From contig JAJRRB010000032.1 of assembly GCA_024279915.1 (NCBI GenBank), positions 1 to 64,000 on the forward strand: a stretch of 64,000 nt of DNA, read 5' to 3'. A program made the translations under genes and the position numbers. The notes under the pieces were generated by a model. That model was given only the letters and a program-made list of their open reading frames with translations. It had not been told where the DNA came from and made no database searches. How positions within the stretch are numbered: position 1 is the first letter of the stretch; each line of letters begins with the position of its first letter. This DNA comes from Deltaproteobacteria bacterium. GTDB lineage: Bacteria; Desulfobacterota; Desulfuromonadia; Desulfuromonadales; BM103. Of the stretch, positions 34,561 to 43,114 are shown one piece after another.

Positions 34561-36217
34561 AGGGAACTCTGAAATGAAGCATGTTGAGCAGGCACCAGAA
34601 GCACAGATCCAGACCAAACGCAGCTTTTCAATCATCTGGGTGGTGCCGATTATTGCCCTGCTGATCGGCGGTGGGTTAGCTTTTAAGGCAATGTCGGGAA
34701 AGGGCCCGGAAATCACCATCACTTTTGAGACAGCCGATGGCCTTGTGGCAGGTAAAACCCAGATCAAGTTCAAGGACGTCGAAGTTGGCAAGGTGACGCA
34801 AATTGATTTGAGTGAAGACCAATCCGGGGTTGTTATCACTGCCGAGATGAATACTAACGCTAAGCTTTATATGACAGATAAAACTGATTTCTGGGTGGTC
34901 CGAGCTCAAATTGCGGCTGGTGAAGTCTCTGGGCTGAGCACATTACTCTCAGGAGCTTATATTGGTTGTAATCCATCAACCGAGGGCCAGAAGACAAAAC
35001 AATTCAAGGGCCTGGAGAAACCACCGTTGGTTACCTTTGGTATGCCTGGCCATCACTTTACTCTGCAGTCTAAAGATTTGGGCTCACTCGACCGTGGAGC
35101 CCCAGTTTATTATCGGGGAATAAAGGTCGGTCAAGTTGTCGATTATGATTTCAACCACGAACGTGATGGCGTCGATATCAAACTGTTCATCGAAGCTCCT
35201 TTTCACGACAAAGTTCACGAGAACACACGCTTCTGGAACGCCAGTGGGGTTGATTTAACCATGGATGCGACAGGTATCAAATTAGACACCCAGTCGCTGG
35301 TTTCGATCATGCTTGGCGGGTTGACTTTTGATATGCCCAAAGATCAATCTCCCGGTGCCCTGGCTGAAGATAACAACATCTTTAAGCTCTTCAAAGACCG
35401 CGCAAGTATCGAAGAGAAAACCTACACTGTCAAAAAATTCTATATGATGTACTTTGACCAGAATGTGCGTGGTCTATCGCCTGGAGCGCCGGTGGAAATG
35501 AAGGGAATCCGTATTGGTGAAGTCGTCGATGTCAAACTGCAGATCAATAAAGAGACTCAGAAGATCGCGATCCCGGTCCTGATCATGGTGGAGCCAGAAC
35601 GAATTGATATACTGGTGACCGAGGAGGGGGTAGTTGCTGATGCGGAAGAAAAAAAAGAAGAGTTTGAAGAAAGTGGAGATAACCGATACGACTTTGTTAA
35701 AGCCGTTTCAAAAGGGCTCCGTGCGCAGCTAAAGACAGGCAACCTCTTGACTGGGCAGCTGTATGTGGATATTGATTTCTATCCAGAGGCCCCTCCGGTT
35801 ATAGCAGAACTCGGTGGGACTTATCCGGTCATCCCCACCATTCCGACACCACTTGAGCAGATTGCCGAGAGTGTTTCGAGAATCGTCAAGAAGGTCGAGA
35901 AGATTCCGTTTGATAAGATCGGCAAGGATTTGCAGGTTGCCATAGAGTCACTGACAGCGATGCTTGATGAGATCAAGGTTATGTCGGGTAATATCAACCA
36001 GGAGACGATACCTAAGGTCAATAGCGCACTCGACAGGCTTGAAGAAGCAATGGACGGAATAAAGGCGACCTTGGGCCCTGATTCTGCGCTTAATTACAAC
36101 GCTCGCCAGGTGACGAGCGAGATGGCACTGTCGATCCGGTCGATCCGGTCACTACTGGAGTACCTGGAACGTGATCCTCAGGCGTTGCTTCTCGGTAAGA
36201 AGGGAGATAAAAAATGA
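34553..36217 (+). CDS. pqiB: PqiB-type MCE protein (three MCE domains)
   Basis: 554 residues from ATG 34553, which has a strong GGAGGAAAAGC site; ATG 34535 would add six residues without one. One membrane helix (about 25-45, IIWVVPIIALLIGGGLAF) precedes three MCE domains: about 50-130 (FETADGLVAGKTQIKFKDVEVG), 155-240 (SLDRGAPVYYRGIKVGQV), 285-400 (GLSPGAPVEMKGIRIGEV). The C-terminal 120 residues are helical and form the long hollow needle in PqiB hexamers. The protein spans the periplasm to move lipids. PqiC follows with overlapping ATGA. Confidence 0.93.
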   Translation: MNEGNSEMKHVEQAPEAQIQTKRSFSIIWVVPIIALLIGGGLAFKAMSGKGPEITITFETADGLVAGKTQIKFKDVEVGKVTQIDLSEDQSGVVITAEMNTNAKLYMTDKTDFWVVRAQIAAGEVSGLSTLLSGAYIGCNPSTEGQKTKQFKGLEKPPLVTFGMPGHHFTLQSKDLGSLDRGAPVYYRGIKVGQVVDYDFNHERDGVDIKLFIEAPFHDKVHENTRFWNASGVDLTMDATGIKLDTQSLVSIMLGGLTFDMPKDQSPGALAEDNNIFKLFKDRASIEEKTYTVKKFYMMYFDQNVRGLSPGAPVEMKGIRIGEVVDVKLQINKETQKIAIPVLIMVEPERIDILVTEEGVVADAEEKKEEFEESGDNRYDFVKAVSKGLRAQLKTGNLLTGQLYVDIDFYPEAPPVIAELGGTYPVIPTIPTPLEQIAESVSRIVKKVEKIPFDKIGKDLQVAIESLTAMLDEIKVMSGNINQETIPKVNSALDRLEEAMDGIKATLGPDSALNYNARQVTSEMALSIRSIRSLLEYLERDPQALLLGKKGDKK

Positions 36218-36834
36218 TCGGATATGCTATGCGTAAATGTGGCTCAGGTGTCGTACTGTTCATCGTTGTCCTGCTGCTTTCCGGTTGTCTCGGTCGCAGT
36301 TCGCCAAAAGTTACTTATTACAGCCTGTTGAACATGGAGCAGTTGGGTGAAGTGCAATCGCTTGCAGCTCTCCCTGATGTCAAACTAGGAATAGGCCCCA
36401 TCTCGATTCCAGACAGTCTGAAACGTTCGCAGATTGCAACTCGTCAGCATGGTAACCAGTATGACTTTGACGAATTCAATCGCTGGGCAGGGCTTCTGGA
36501 AAGAGATTTAACTACCGTTTTGGGGGATAACCTTGGACAACTGCTTGGTGTGGAAAAAATCGGTTTTTTCCCGTGGCTACAGCATTTCAAGCCAACCTAT
36601 CGGGTCATTGTTAATGTGCTGCGGTTAGATGGTGCAATCGATGGCGAAGCAGTCCTTAGTGTCCGTTGGGCTGTTGCCGATGCCGATGGCAAGGACTACC
36701 TGGTTGGTAAGAAGAGTGAATATAGACAGCTGCTCGAAGATGCCAGTTATACTTCATTGATTAAGGCTGAGAGCCAGGTAGTCGCCGAATTGAGTAAAGA
36801 AATCGCTGAAGAGATCGTTGCTCTGGTGAAATAA
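36214..36834 (+). CDS. pqiC: PqiC-type outer-membrane lipoprotein (ABC-type transport auxiliary, YmbA)
   Basis: 206 residues. The lipoprotein signal is MIGYAMRKCGSGVVLFIVVL...LLSGC with the acylated Cys at about 25. The mature start SSPKVTYYSL is the family's characteristic strand (Y-x-L), followed by the VKLGIGPISIPDSLKRSQIATRQ segment and DEFNRWAGLLERDLTTVLGDNL. PqiC anchors the distal end of the PqiB needle at the outer membrane. It completes the four-gene pqi operon, which starts at 33326. Confidence 0.9.
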   Translation: MIGYAMRKCGSGVVLFIVVLLLSGCLGRSSPKVTYYSLLNMEQLGEVQSLAALPDVKLGIGPISIPDSLKRSQIATRQHGNQYDFDEFNRWAGLLERDLTTVLGDNLGQLLGVEKIGFFPWLQHFKPTYRVIVNVLRLDGAIDGEAVLSVRWAVADADGKDYLVGKKSEYRQLLEDASYTSLIKAESQVVAELSKEIAEEIVALVK

Positions 36835-36840
36835 TTGTGA

Positions 36841-36949
36841 GGGGACTGTCCCTGTTTCACACGGGGCTGTCCCCGGTTTAAATAAGGTAAAGGTACAATT
36901 CAAGCTTTTAAGACCAGGGACAATCCCCTTAACTGCGGGGACAGTCCCT
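36841..36949. repeat. Cluster of GGGGACTGTCCC-type palindromes between convergent genes
   Basis: Four related units lie in 110 bases: GGGGACTGTCCC (36841-36852), GGGGCTGTCCCC (36863-36874), AGGGACAATCCCC (36916 onward) and GGGGACAGTCCCT (to 36949). The last two pair into a hairpin of about 12 bp with one internal mismatch; the first two can do likewise. The right arm overlaps the pagL stop codon. This may be an intergenic repeat family or a bidirectional terminator; a T-run is lacking. Confidence 0.7.
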
Positions 36950-37480
36950 AAAAACGGTAACCCATGCCCACCATGTGCAGGTTGAGACCTGGATTGGCAT
37001 CGTACATACTGCCATTGGACGTGTGCTGAAAGCGGTAGTTGAGAACCATCGGTTGCCAGTTAATGGCCAGGCCGACGTGACTGGTAAATTGCAACCATCC
37101 ACCGTAATCATCTTTGCCGTATTCCTGGTCGGGCATCCAGGTCGGACGAAAGCCGATCTCGAATTCCATGGCATCGTCCCAAAAACCGAGTACCAGATCC
37201 GCACCGACAGCCAGCATACCGCTTTCATCATCTCTGGACTCAAGGTAAATTACCCCCATGTCGAAACGAGTAGTTAAAGTGGTCTGATCCCCAATACTGG
37301 CGCCCCAAGGCAATTGTTTCAAAAAGTAGATTTCTGCAGCGACATAACTCTCTTCCAGATATGGCCACTGTCATCTGCTCCTCCACGCATACCGATTTCC
37401 ACCTCAGCCGTTGTTGCAGCGTTTGACAATCCGGGCATCATGAAAAGACATAGCACATTTATTAAAATATAGTTTCGCAT
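36948..37480 (-). pseudogene. pagL: Lipid A 3-O-deacylase (PagL-type acyloxyacyl hydrolase) with a one-base frameshift
   Basis: Two minus-strand frames together make a full PagL-like barrel of about 175 residues. The first (from ATG 37480) has a signal peptide (MRNYILINVLCLFMMPGLSNA) and VEIGMRGGADDSG, then derails and stops. The second, in another frame, gives the expected SYVAAEIYFLKQLPW, continues DYGGWLQFTSHVGLAINWQP and ends in YRFQHTSNGSMYDANPGLN...GYRF, with the catalytic His-x-Ser pair in HTSNG. Restoring one base in the GGCC near 37363-37366 joins them (SG-PYLEESYV). Active enzyme removes the 3-O acyl chain of lipid A in the outer membrane. Either a true pseudogene or a sequence error. 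Confidence 0.75.
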
Positions 37481-37499
37481 AGATTGAGTGTGTGATTTC

Positions 37500-38066
37500 C
37501 TAGGAGATTGATTCAAAGAGGCTTTTGTAAAAAGTGTATGTTTCCATTCCAAGTGGATTCCCTTGTGATGCCAGAGAATCGATTCTCAGGAATTCGAGTA
37601 GCAGGGGGAATCTCGGGTCTGTCATATATTTACGTTGGTTCTTGCTGAGATTACTGGCTTTTTTTAACTGCCAGGAATGGTGAAAAATGTGATGGCGAAT
37701 GGTCCAGATGATTCTATCACGACGATCGGCTGGCAGATCAAGATTGTTGAGAATGATGTCAGCCATCTCTGCACCAAGCTTGGCATGGCCATAGGCGGTG
37801 ATTCGTCCGTTCTCATTTTGACTCGTCGTTTCCGGTTTTCCTATGTCGTGTAGCAGGGCAACCCACAGCAGGTCGGGGTCGCAATCAGAAGGGCAGGTCT
37901 CGATCGCCAGACGGGTGTGGATGGCGACATCGCCTTCGGCGTGAAATTCCTGTGGTTGCGGGGTCTCTGCCAGTGGAACCAGCTCAGGGATCGCCTCACA
38001 GAGACGATCCCACCATCCGGTTTTTCGTTCTCTTAGCTCCTCTTCGAGGCGGTCAAGCAAAGTCAT
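37500..38066 (-). CDS. HD-domain hydrolase related to the C-terminal domain of CCA-adding enzymes
   Basis: 188 residues, no signal. The HD metal site is complete: His50, His73-Asp74 (ALLHDIGKPET), Asp163 (LRIDSLAS), with additional His94 (AYGHAKLGAE) and His125-His126 (IRHHIFHH). The sequence around HDIGKPETTS...GRITAYGHAKLGAEMA strongly resembles the HD half of bacterial CCA-tRNA nucleotidyltransferases, which acts as a 2',3'-cyclic phosphodiesterase/phosphatase. No nucleotidyltransferase head is fused. It starts two bases after the CBS-HEPN gene ends, so both come from one message. Confidence 0.85.
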   Translation of the reverse strand: MTLLDRLEEELRERKTGWWDRLCEAIPELVPLAETPQPQEFHAEGDVAIHTRLAIETCPSDCDPDLLWVALLHDIGKPETTSQNENGRITAYGHAKLGAEMADIILNNLDLPADRRDRIIWTIRHHIFHHSWQLKKASNLSKNQRKYMTDPRFPLLLEFLRIDSLASQGNPLGMETYTFYKSLFESIS

Positions 38067-38068
38067 CT

Positions 38069-38878
38069 CTATTTCTTCTCTTGGCCGGTGCCTAAAGAGA
38101 CTACAGACTTCTCCAAGTTACTCTCCCAGCGGCTGCAGGCGATGACGATACGCTGCCAGCCGTCTGGGATGATCTCCTGGGTGTGGGCCAGATTATTTCG
38201 CAAGCTCTCAAATTCTTTGACCGCCTTGCGAGTCTCCTGACGTGACTTGTGACCTAAGGATTCCCGGATTTCTGCGTCGTAAGTGATGATCCAGCCCTTG
38301 TCTCCAAATTGCAGGCAGTCGATCAGTTCAACCTGCTGACCGCGTCGGTTCCTCTCCTCTTGAAGCTTTTTCGCCAGGATAAGGCGCTTCTCTGAGAGAA
38401 AGTCCTGCCATGAATTGTCAGCATAACGTTGCCGTAAAATCTCCGTCATGGTCATTTCGATCATAGTAATCATGCCAAAGAGGAACATGCGCATCGGGGG
38501 TTTTTCCAGATCGGTCAGGGTGATGATGGCGCCGACCCGATCCAGGATAGTGACAAAACATTGCTGGTTAATGGCCAGTGATTTGACCACATCAATGAGG
38601 TTGGCAGTGTCAGGGACCAGGTCGTCATCGGGCGTGAAAGGATGGAAATGATCGCCACAGGTCCCTGAGGTCAAATCCTCACGGCGTACATAACCTTCGA
38701 TCAGGCCATCTTGACGGACGCCGACAAGATTGAAGCCCTTGTCTTGCATAAACTGTTGAACGTCTGCTGCCTTGGCATAATCGTCAAAAGAAACCAGGGG
38801 CTCAGCAACATCCATGGCCGAGAAACCTTCGAGAAAAAGGCGACGCAGACGTGAACTTTGAGTATCTCTCCAGGGCAT
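38069..38878 (-). CDS. CBS-domain protein with C-terminal HEPN-like motif
   Basis: 269 residues, cytoplasmic. The N-terminal 130 residues form a pair of CBS domains (AADVQQFMQDKGFNLVGV, then VKSLAINQQCFVTILDRVGAIITLTDLEKPP), which normally bind adenine nucleotides. The remaining 135 residues are helical and contain FESLRNNLAHTQEI with Arg227 and His232: RX4H with the Asn after Arg, the pattern that marks HEPN nucleases and their relatives. An ATP- or AMP-sensing switch on a potential RNase is a reasonable model but is inference. It is the second gene of a compact minus-strand operon (TetR, this, HD). Confidence 0.78.
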   Translation of the reverse strand: MPWRDTQSSRLRRLFLEGFSAMDVAEPLVSFDDYAKAADVQQFMQDKGFNLVGVRQDGLIEGYVRREDLTSGTCGDHFHPFTPDDDLVPDTANLIDVVKSLAINQQCFVTILDRVGAIITLTDLEKPPMRMFLFGMITMIEMTMTEILRQRYADNSWQDFLSEKRLILAKKLQEERNRRGQQVELIDCLQFGDKGWIITYDAEIRESLGHKSRQETRKAVKEFESLRNNLAHTQEIIPDGWQRIVIACSRWESNLEKSVVSLGTGQEKK

Positions 38879-38899
38879 GGGGCCTCCGTAAATGAGTAG

Positions 38900-39460
38900 T
38901 TATAGGGCAGGGGTGCACACCAATTTGACGAATTCGTCAATAACTTGTTGTCTCTCAGGGCTATCCTTCGGTTCACATGATGCGGCAAAGATCCTGTCGC
39001 CGTGGTTGAAACTATGCATAAGCCTGGAGCGTAGTTCGGCTTGCATCTGGGAGAAGCCTTCGTCGAGGAAAAGACTTTTCATAAAATCAATTCGCCGTCG
39101 TATGACTCGGCCAATAACTTGTTTTGCATGGTTGTCATGAGTAGACCAGGCGACTAAAGCGAGTTCCAGATCTTCATCAACATGGGCGTTCACCAAGGCT
39201 AACAATCGGCTTAACTTCTCTGGTAAGGGACCTTCAATAACGCTCACTGCTCCGATGATCTCGTCAGTCAGAACTGTTTCCCAGTGGTTAAGCATACCCT
39301 GTAATAACGCTTCACGATTCAGGAAGTAACCATAGAAACCGCCCTTCGTAACACCGAGCTCACGAGCTAGGGCTTCGATTTTTACAGCGTCTATACCTTT
39401 GCAGCGTAACATCTCCAGCCCGCACTGAATCCAGTCCTCTCTCGTGTTAATCACTTTCAT
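38900..39460 (-). CDS. TetR-family transcriptional regulator
   Basis: 186 residues. The TetR helix-turn-helix is near the N-terminus: TREDWIQCGLEMLRCKGIDAVKIEALARELGVTKGGFYGYF (split in reading), with KGGFYGYFLNREALL typical of recognition helix and start of the third helix. The C-terminal ligand domain is all-alpha, with ELALVAWSTHD near the middle. It is separated by 21 bases from the CBS gene. A palindrome CATACG-N4-CGTATG lies in its own upstream region, probably its operator, shared with the divergent DUF2798 gene. Confidence 0.88.
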   Translation of the reverse strand: MKVINTREDWIQCGLEMLRCKGIDAVKIEALARELGVTKGGFYGYFLNREALLQGMLNHWETVLTDEIIGAVSVIEGPLPEKLSRLLALVNAHVDEDLELALVAWSTHDNHAKQVIGRVIRRRIDFMKSLFLDEGFSQMQAELRSRLMHSFNHGDRIFAASCEPKDSPERQQVIDEFVKLVCTPAL

Positions 39461-39516
39461 TATAAACCTGTCTAATCATTGAAATAGCTGAAATCCTTGG
39501 TACATTGTATAACTTT

Positions 39517-39532
39517 CATACGCTTCCGTATG
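39517..39532. promoter_or_regulatory. Probable TetR operator (CATACG-N4-CGTATG palindrome)
   Basis: A perfect 6-bp inverted repeat with a 4-base centre, within the 229-base divergent region between the TetR gene and the DUF2798 gene, 57 bases from the TetR start. Position and symmetry fit an autoregulatory operator. Confidence 0.6.
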
Positions 39533-39689
39533 TATGCTCCCTTATTGCACTGTCACAGGAAGCAATGTTAACACCATGTAAGTAAAACAGAAACAATCAA
39601 CAAGTTCAAATACAAGATTGCTTACGGCCTTAATAGCAAGATTACCACATGGGTCACGAAGGGCTGCCAAACAGCTGAGGAGTTGTTCA

Positions 39690-39917
39690 ATGAACGTAGT
39701 TCCAGACCGTGCTCGCCTTCTCTTTGTGGCCATTATGGCCGTAGTTATGGGATTGGTGATGTCATTGGTCATGACCTTGGTGAACGTTGGATGGTCCGCT
39801 ACGTTTCTAAGTTCGTGGTTCAGAGCATTCTGGATCGGGACAAGCGTAGCTTTTCCCGTAGCACTGGTGGTTGTACCGTTAGCTGATTTTGTGGTCGCCA
39901 GAACTCTGGGTGACTAA
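39690..39917 (+). CDS. DUF2798 small membrane protein
   Basis: 75 residues from ATG 39690, preceded by GAGGAG; the longer frame from 39618 reads non-coding residues first. Two helices are separated by a short loop (LLFVAIMAVVMGLVMSLVMTLVNVG and FWIGTSVAFPVALVVVPLADFVV, read in segments). The pattern M-S-x-V-M-T-L-V-N and F-P-x-A-L-V-V-V-P-L matches DUF2798, small membrane proteins of unknown function often next to TetR regulators. It is divergent from the TetR gene, which probably represses it. Confidence 0.75.
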   Translation: MNVVPDRARLLFVAIMAVVMGLVMSLVMTLVNVGWSATFLSSWFRAFWIGTSVAFPVALVVVPLADFVVARTLGD

Positions 39918-39965
39918 ACGACACACTGAAAACAGTTAAAATGACAGAGGTGAAGGGTGCAACCG

Positions 39966-41621
39966 ATGGGGAAATGGCAACAGGTAACAATCGCGGTCAT
40001 GGTTCTGAGCTCACTGGTTTTTTGTTCCAATAGTTATGCAGATTCAGGAGAGGTATATCAGAACGCGTTTATCGAGCACCTCGATCTGGGACCGGCCAGC
40101 GCCCTGAACATCGAGGCTCACGGCAGAAGTTCTGCAGATATCGATAATAAACTCACAGAGATCTACCATGGTAATGGGCTGCAGCCTTTTTGGATAAAGG
40201 ACGGTATGCCCAGCTCACGTGCCGTCGATATTATCTCGGTTCTGGACGATGCAGAAAGTCACGGGCTCGATTCGGCCAATTATCTTGCAGACAAAATCCA
40301 CAAATACTGGGACAGCAAGGATGCGACCGGTCTGGTACGGTTGGACATCCTTTTGACCATGGGTATGATGCGTTACGTGGCTGATCAGCGCGAGGGTCGC
40401 ATAGCACCGCGTGAGATTGATCCCGTACTCTTTGAAACGGCTCATGATGCTGAGGTAGACTGGGCCGCTCTCATGCAGGTAGCTTTTGAGACGCTGAATA
40501 TGAAAGCCTTTCTGGAGCAACAGGCACCGCCTGCCTTACAGTACCGAGAATTACGAAAAAAACTGTCTGAATATAGGGCTCTTGCTGTTAAGGGCGGGTG
40601 GCCGGAGATCCCAACTGGAGAGACTTTAAAAACAGACATGGAGGAGCAACGGGTAACAATTGTCAGGCAAAGGCTGGTCGCCACAGGAGAGTTAGCCACA
40701 GAGAATATGGTCAGTGCCGTCTTTGATGAACCTTTGGCTGAGGCCGTCAAGCGATTCCAGAGGCGTCACAATTTAAATTCGGACGGTGTGGTTGGCAAGC
40801 TGACGCTGGCGGCCATGAATGTCTCTGCTGAGGCCCGAATTGAACAGATAGTCATCAATATGGAGCGGTATCGATGGTTAAAGCGGTTCAAAGGTGATCG
40901 CCTGGTAGCAGTCAATATCGCAGGGTTCGAGGCAACGGCCGGCAAACCGGGGGAATTCGACTTAACCATGCCGGTAATAGTTGGCAAAACCTATCACGAA
41001 ACACCGGTTTTCAGTGACACGATAAAGTATGTTGAATTTAACCCTTATTGGAACCTGCCAGCGAGTATCGCCCGCACGGAAACACTGACTAAACTGAAGA
41101 AGGATCCCCATTATCTCAAAAAGCATAATATGCGTATGTTCCAGGGCTGGGAGCCGGATGCTCAGGAATTAGATGCCACAACCATGGATTGGAGTAAGAT
41201 TTCTGAAAGAGACATGAACCGATACCGTGTTCGACAGGATCCGGGCCCCAACAACGCCCTTGGCACTTTAAAAATTATGTTCCCGAATAAATATTCTGTC
41301 TATCTGCATGACACACCGGCTCATGGCTTATTCAGTCAGGATAGGCGCGCATTCAGCCACGGTTGCATTCGCATGTCCCGCCCAGCGGAAATGGCGGCAT
41401 GGGTGTTAGGCGGAGAAGAGAAGGGTTGGAGTCTTGAGCGGGTTAATAAAATTGTCAAAAACCGCGAGCGCAAAGTGGTCGTGTTGGATGAACCAATACC
41501 TGTATATATTTTGTATCGCACGGCGTTTGTGAACCCAGAAGACAATATGCTTTATTTTTATGAGGATATTTACGGTCGGGATAAACTGCTTGTAAAGGCG
41601 TTGTTTGGTGTTGGTAACTGA
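39966..41621 (+). CDS. Murein L,D-transpeptidase (YcbB/LdtD type)
   Basis: 551 residues from ATG 39966 (AAGGG site); GTG 39957 is in frame. A signal peptide (VTIAVMVLSSLVFCSNSYA) precedes an N-terminal scaffold domain; a peptidoglycan-binding motif (AVKRFQRRHNLNSDGVVGKLTLAAMN) is near 260-285. The YkuD catalytic domain follows, with His in HDTPAHGLF and the nucleophile Cys467 in SHGCIRM. The full YcbB architecture, including the large lid insertion, fits. The enzyme makes 3-3 crosslinks in periplasmic peptidoglycan. It lies 48 bases after DUF2798 but has no clear functional tie to it. Confidence 0.93.
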   Translation: MGKWQQVTIAVMVLSSLVFCSNSYADSGEVYQNAFIEHLDLGPASALNIEAHGRSSADIDNKLTEIYHGNGLQPFWIKDGMPSSRAVDIISVLDDAESHGLDSANYLADKIHKYWDSKDATGLVRLDILLTMGMMRYVADQREGRIAPREIDPVLFETAHDAEVDWAALMQVAFETLNMKAFLEQQAPPALQYRELRKKLSEYRALAVKGGWPEIPTGETLKTDMEEQRVTIVRQRLVATGELATENMVSAVFDEPLAEAVKRFQRRHNLNSDGVVGKLTLAAMNVSAEARIEQIVINMERYRWLKRFKGDRLVAVNIAGFEATAGKPGEFDLTMPVIVGKTYHETPVFSDTIKYVEFNPYWNLPASIARTETLTKLKKDPHYLKKHNMRMFQGWEPDAQELDATTMDWSKISERDMNRYRVRQDPGPNNALGTLKIMFPNKYSVYLHDTPAHGLFSQDRRAFSHGCIRMSRPAEMAAWVLGGEEKGWSLERVNKIVKNRERKVVVLDEPIPVYILYRTAFVNPEDNMLYFYEDIYGRDKLLVKALFGVGN

Positions 41622-41801
41622 ACATGAATTAAGAAGTACTGACTTCTCGCTCGTTTGCTCTGCCATTCAAACAAAGCTATTGAATTCGTTTGATTTAATC
41701 TGTAATGTTTAAGTCGTAAATACGGGTTCGTATAAACCAATAAAAATGTAATTACTTCTCGAAATCACTGTCTTAATTATCTTTCCTTAAAGGAGTTTGT
41801 T

Positions 41802-43046
41802 ATGACTGTTACTCGTTGCTCAGTAATGTCCGTCGCATTTTTGATCGTACTTTCCTTTTCCGCTTCTGCCTTGGAAGTGCCTTCTTTCCAAAAATTGCCC
41901 ATCACCCTTTCTGCCACCAAAACGTTACCTGAAGATTTACAAAAAGGCTCCAACTACCAGGTTGATGATGCGATCATCAATGATGGTCTCATCAATACCT
42001 ATTACCTGCAGACTGACTACGGCAAGTTGAAGATCGTCAGTGATGCGCTCTACATTGAACGCATTAACGAACTTCGCGCGCTGGAGCATATGGAAAAGCT
42101 GGAGCAAACAAAAGAGTTTGGGGAGGCAATGAAAAAGGGGGTAAAGGCGCCGATCAATACGGTCAAAAGTATGGCAACAGAACCGGTCGACACGGTAAAA
42201 GCCATTGGCAGCGGCATCAGCAACTGGGTGTCTGACATCGGTAATGCAGTGGTCAGTGACGACCCCAATCAGGCCGGGGTGTTTTCGACAGCTATTGGTT
42301 ACGCTGCTGCCAAGCGCGCATTTGCTTACGAATATGGCATCAATCCATACACCGATTTTCAGCCGGTGCAGGATAAAATGGGTGAGATCGCCCGGGCCAA
42401 CGTGGTCGGCGGTCTGACTCCGAAAATAGCCTTTGGTTTGATCAAGAAACCCGTCGGCACCGTCCTAAAAGTTACTGCGATGGCTGACACTATGAAAAAA
42501 ATGGCTCGCGATATGTCCCCTGATGAACTGGAAGACATCAACGAAGAGAAACTTAAAGCGATGGGGGTTTCCGACTCACTGAGCAAAAGGTTCTTACGCA
42601 ACTATAACTACGATCCTCAGGAAAAAACTTTGCTGGTCGGGGCCTTGGACGGCATGAAAGGGGTCGCGCATCGGGATTTAGTCATCCTTTCGGCATCTCA
42701 TGCTCCAGACAAGTCTGTAGCTCGTTATCTTAGCGTTCAGGCCCAGATGATGTTGGGTTATCATCAGAATATATCGTCAGCCCAAACCATTCTAAGCATT
42801 AATGGCGGCTTGGCATTACAGAACACAAAAGGTGTAGTCGTCGGTATCTCTCCGTATGATTATGCTGCCTGGACCAGCACCTTGAACAATAAAGAGATGG
42901 TTGCAACTGAGGTACTGAAACGGATTCAAGGGGTTTCCGGTAAGGAGCTTTGGATTGCCGGCAGGATAGCTCATCCGGCTCGCATTGCTATCGAGAGTCG
43001 TGGATGGGTGGTGCATGAGCAGGTGAGGGAGAAGTTGATCAAGTAG
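41802..43046 (+). CDS. Secreted protein of unknown function
   Basis: 414 residues. A signal peptide (MTVTRCSVMSVAFLIVLSFSASA) is followed by a charged N-terminal segment, a helical stretch of about 80-120 residues (YIERINELRALEHMEKLEQTKEFGEAMKKG, read in parts), a Gly/Ala-rich middle and a C-terminal portion with HRDLVILSASHAPD and AWTSTLNNKEMVATEVLKRI. There are no membrane helices after the signal. I do not recognise the family. A strong AAAGGAG site lies before the ATG. It ends 68 bases before the aspartic-peptidase gene on the same strand, so it could be the first gene of that operon. Confidence 0.65.
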   Translation: MTVTRCSVMSVAFLIVLSFSASALEVPSFQKLPITLSATKTLPEDLQKGSNYQVDDAIINDGLINTYYLQTDYGKLKIVSDALYIERINELRALEHMEKLEQTKEFGEAMKKGVKAPINTVKSMATEPVDTVKAIGSGISNWVSDIGNAVVSDDPNQAGVFSTAIGYAAAKRAFAYEYGINPYTDFQPVQDKMGEIARANVVGGLTPKIAFGLIKKPVGTVLKVTAMADTMKKMARDMSPDELEDINEEKLKAMGVSDSLSKRFLRNYNYDPQEKTLLVGALDGMKGVAHRDLVILSASHAPDKSVARYLSVQAQMMLGYHQNISSAQTILSINGGLALQNTKGVVVGISPYDYAAWTSTLNNKEMVATEVLKRIQGVSGKELWIAGRIAHPARIAIESRGWVVHEQVREKLIK

Positions 43047-43114
43047 ATATGGTTTCCATCCGTATTTTGTTTGATGATTTTTTGGCAGCGTAAATAAGCG
43101 CAAGGGTGTCACAA

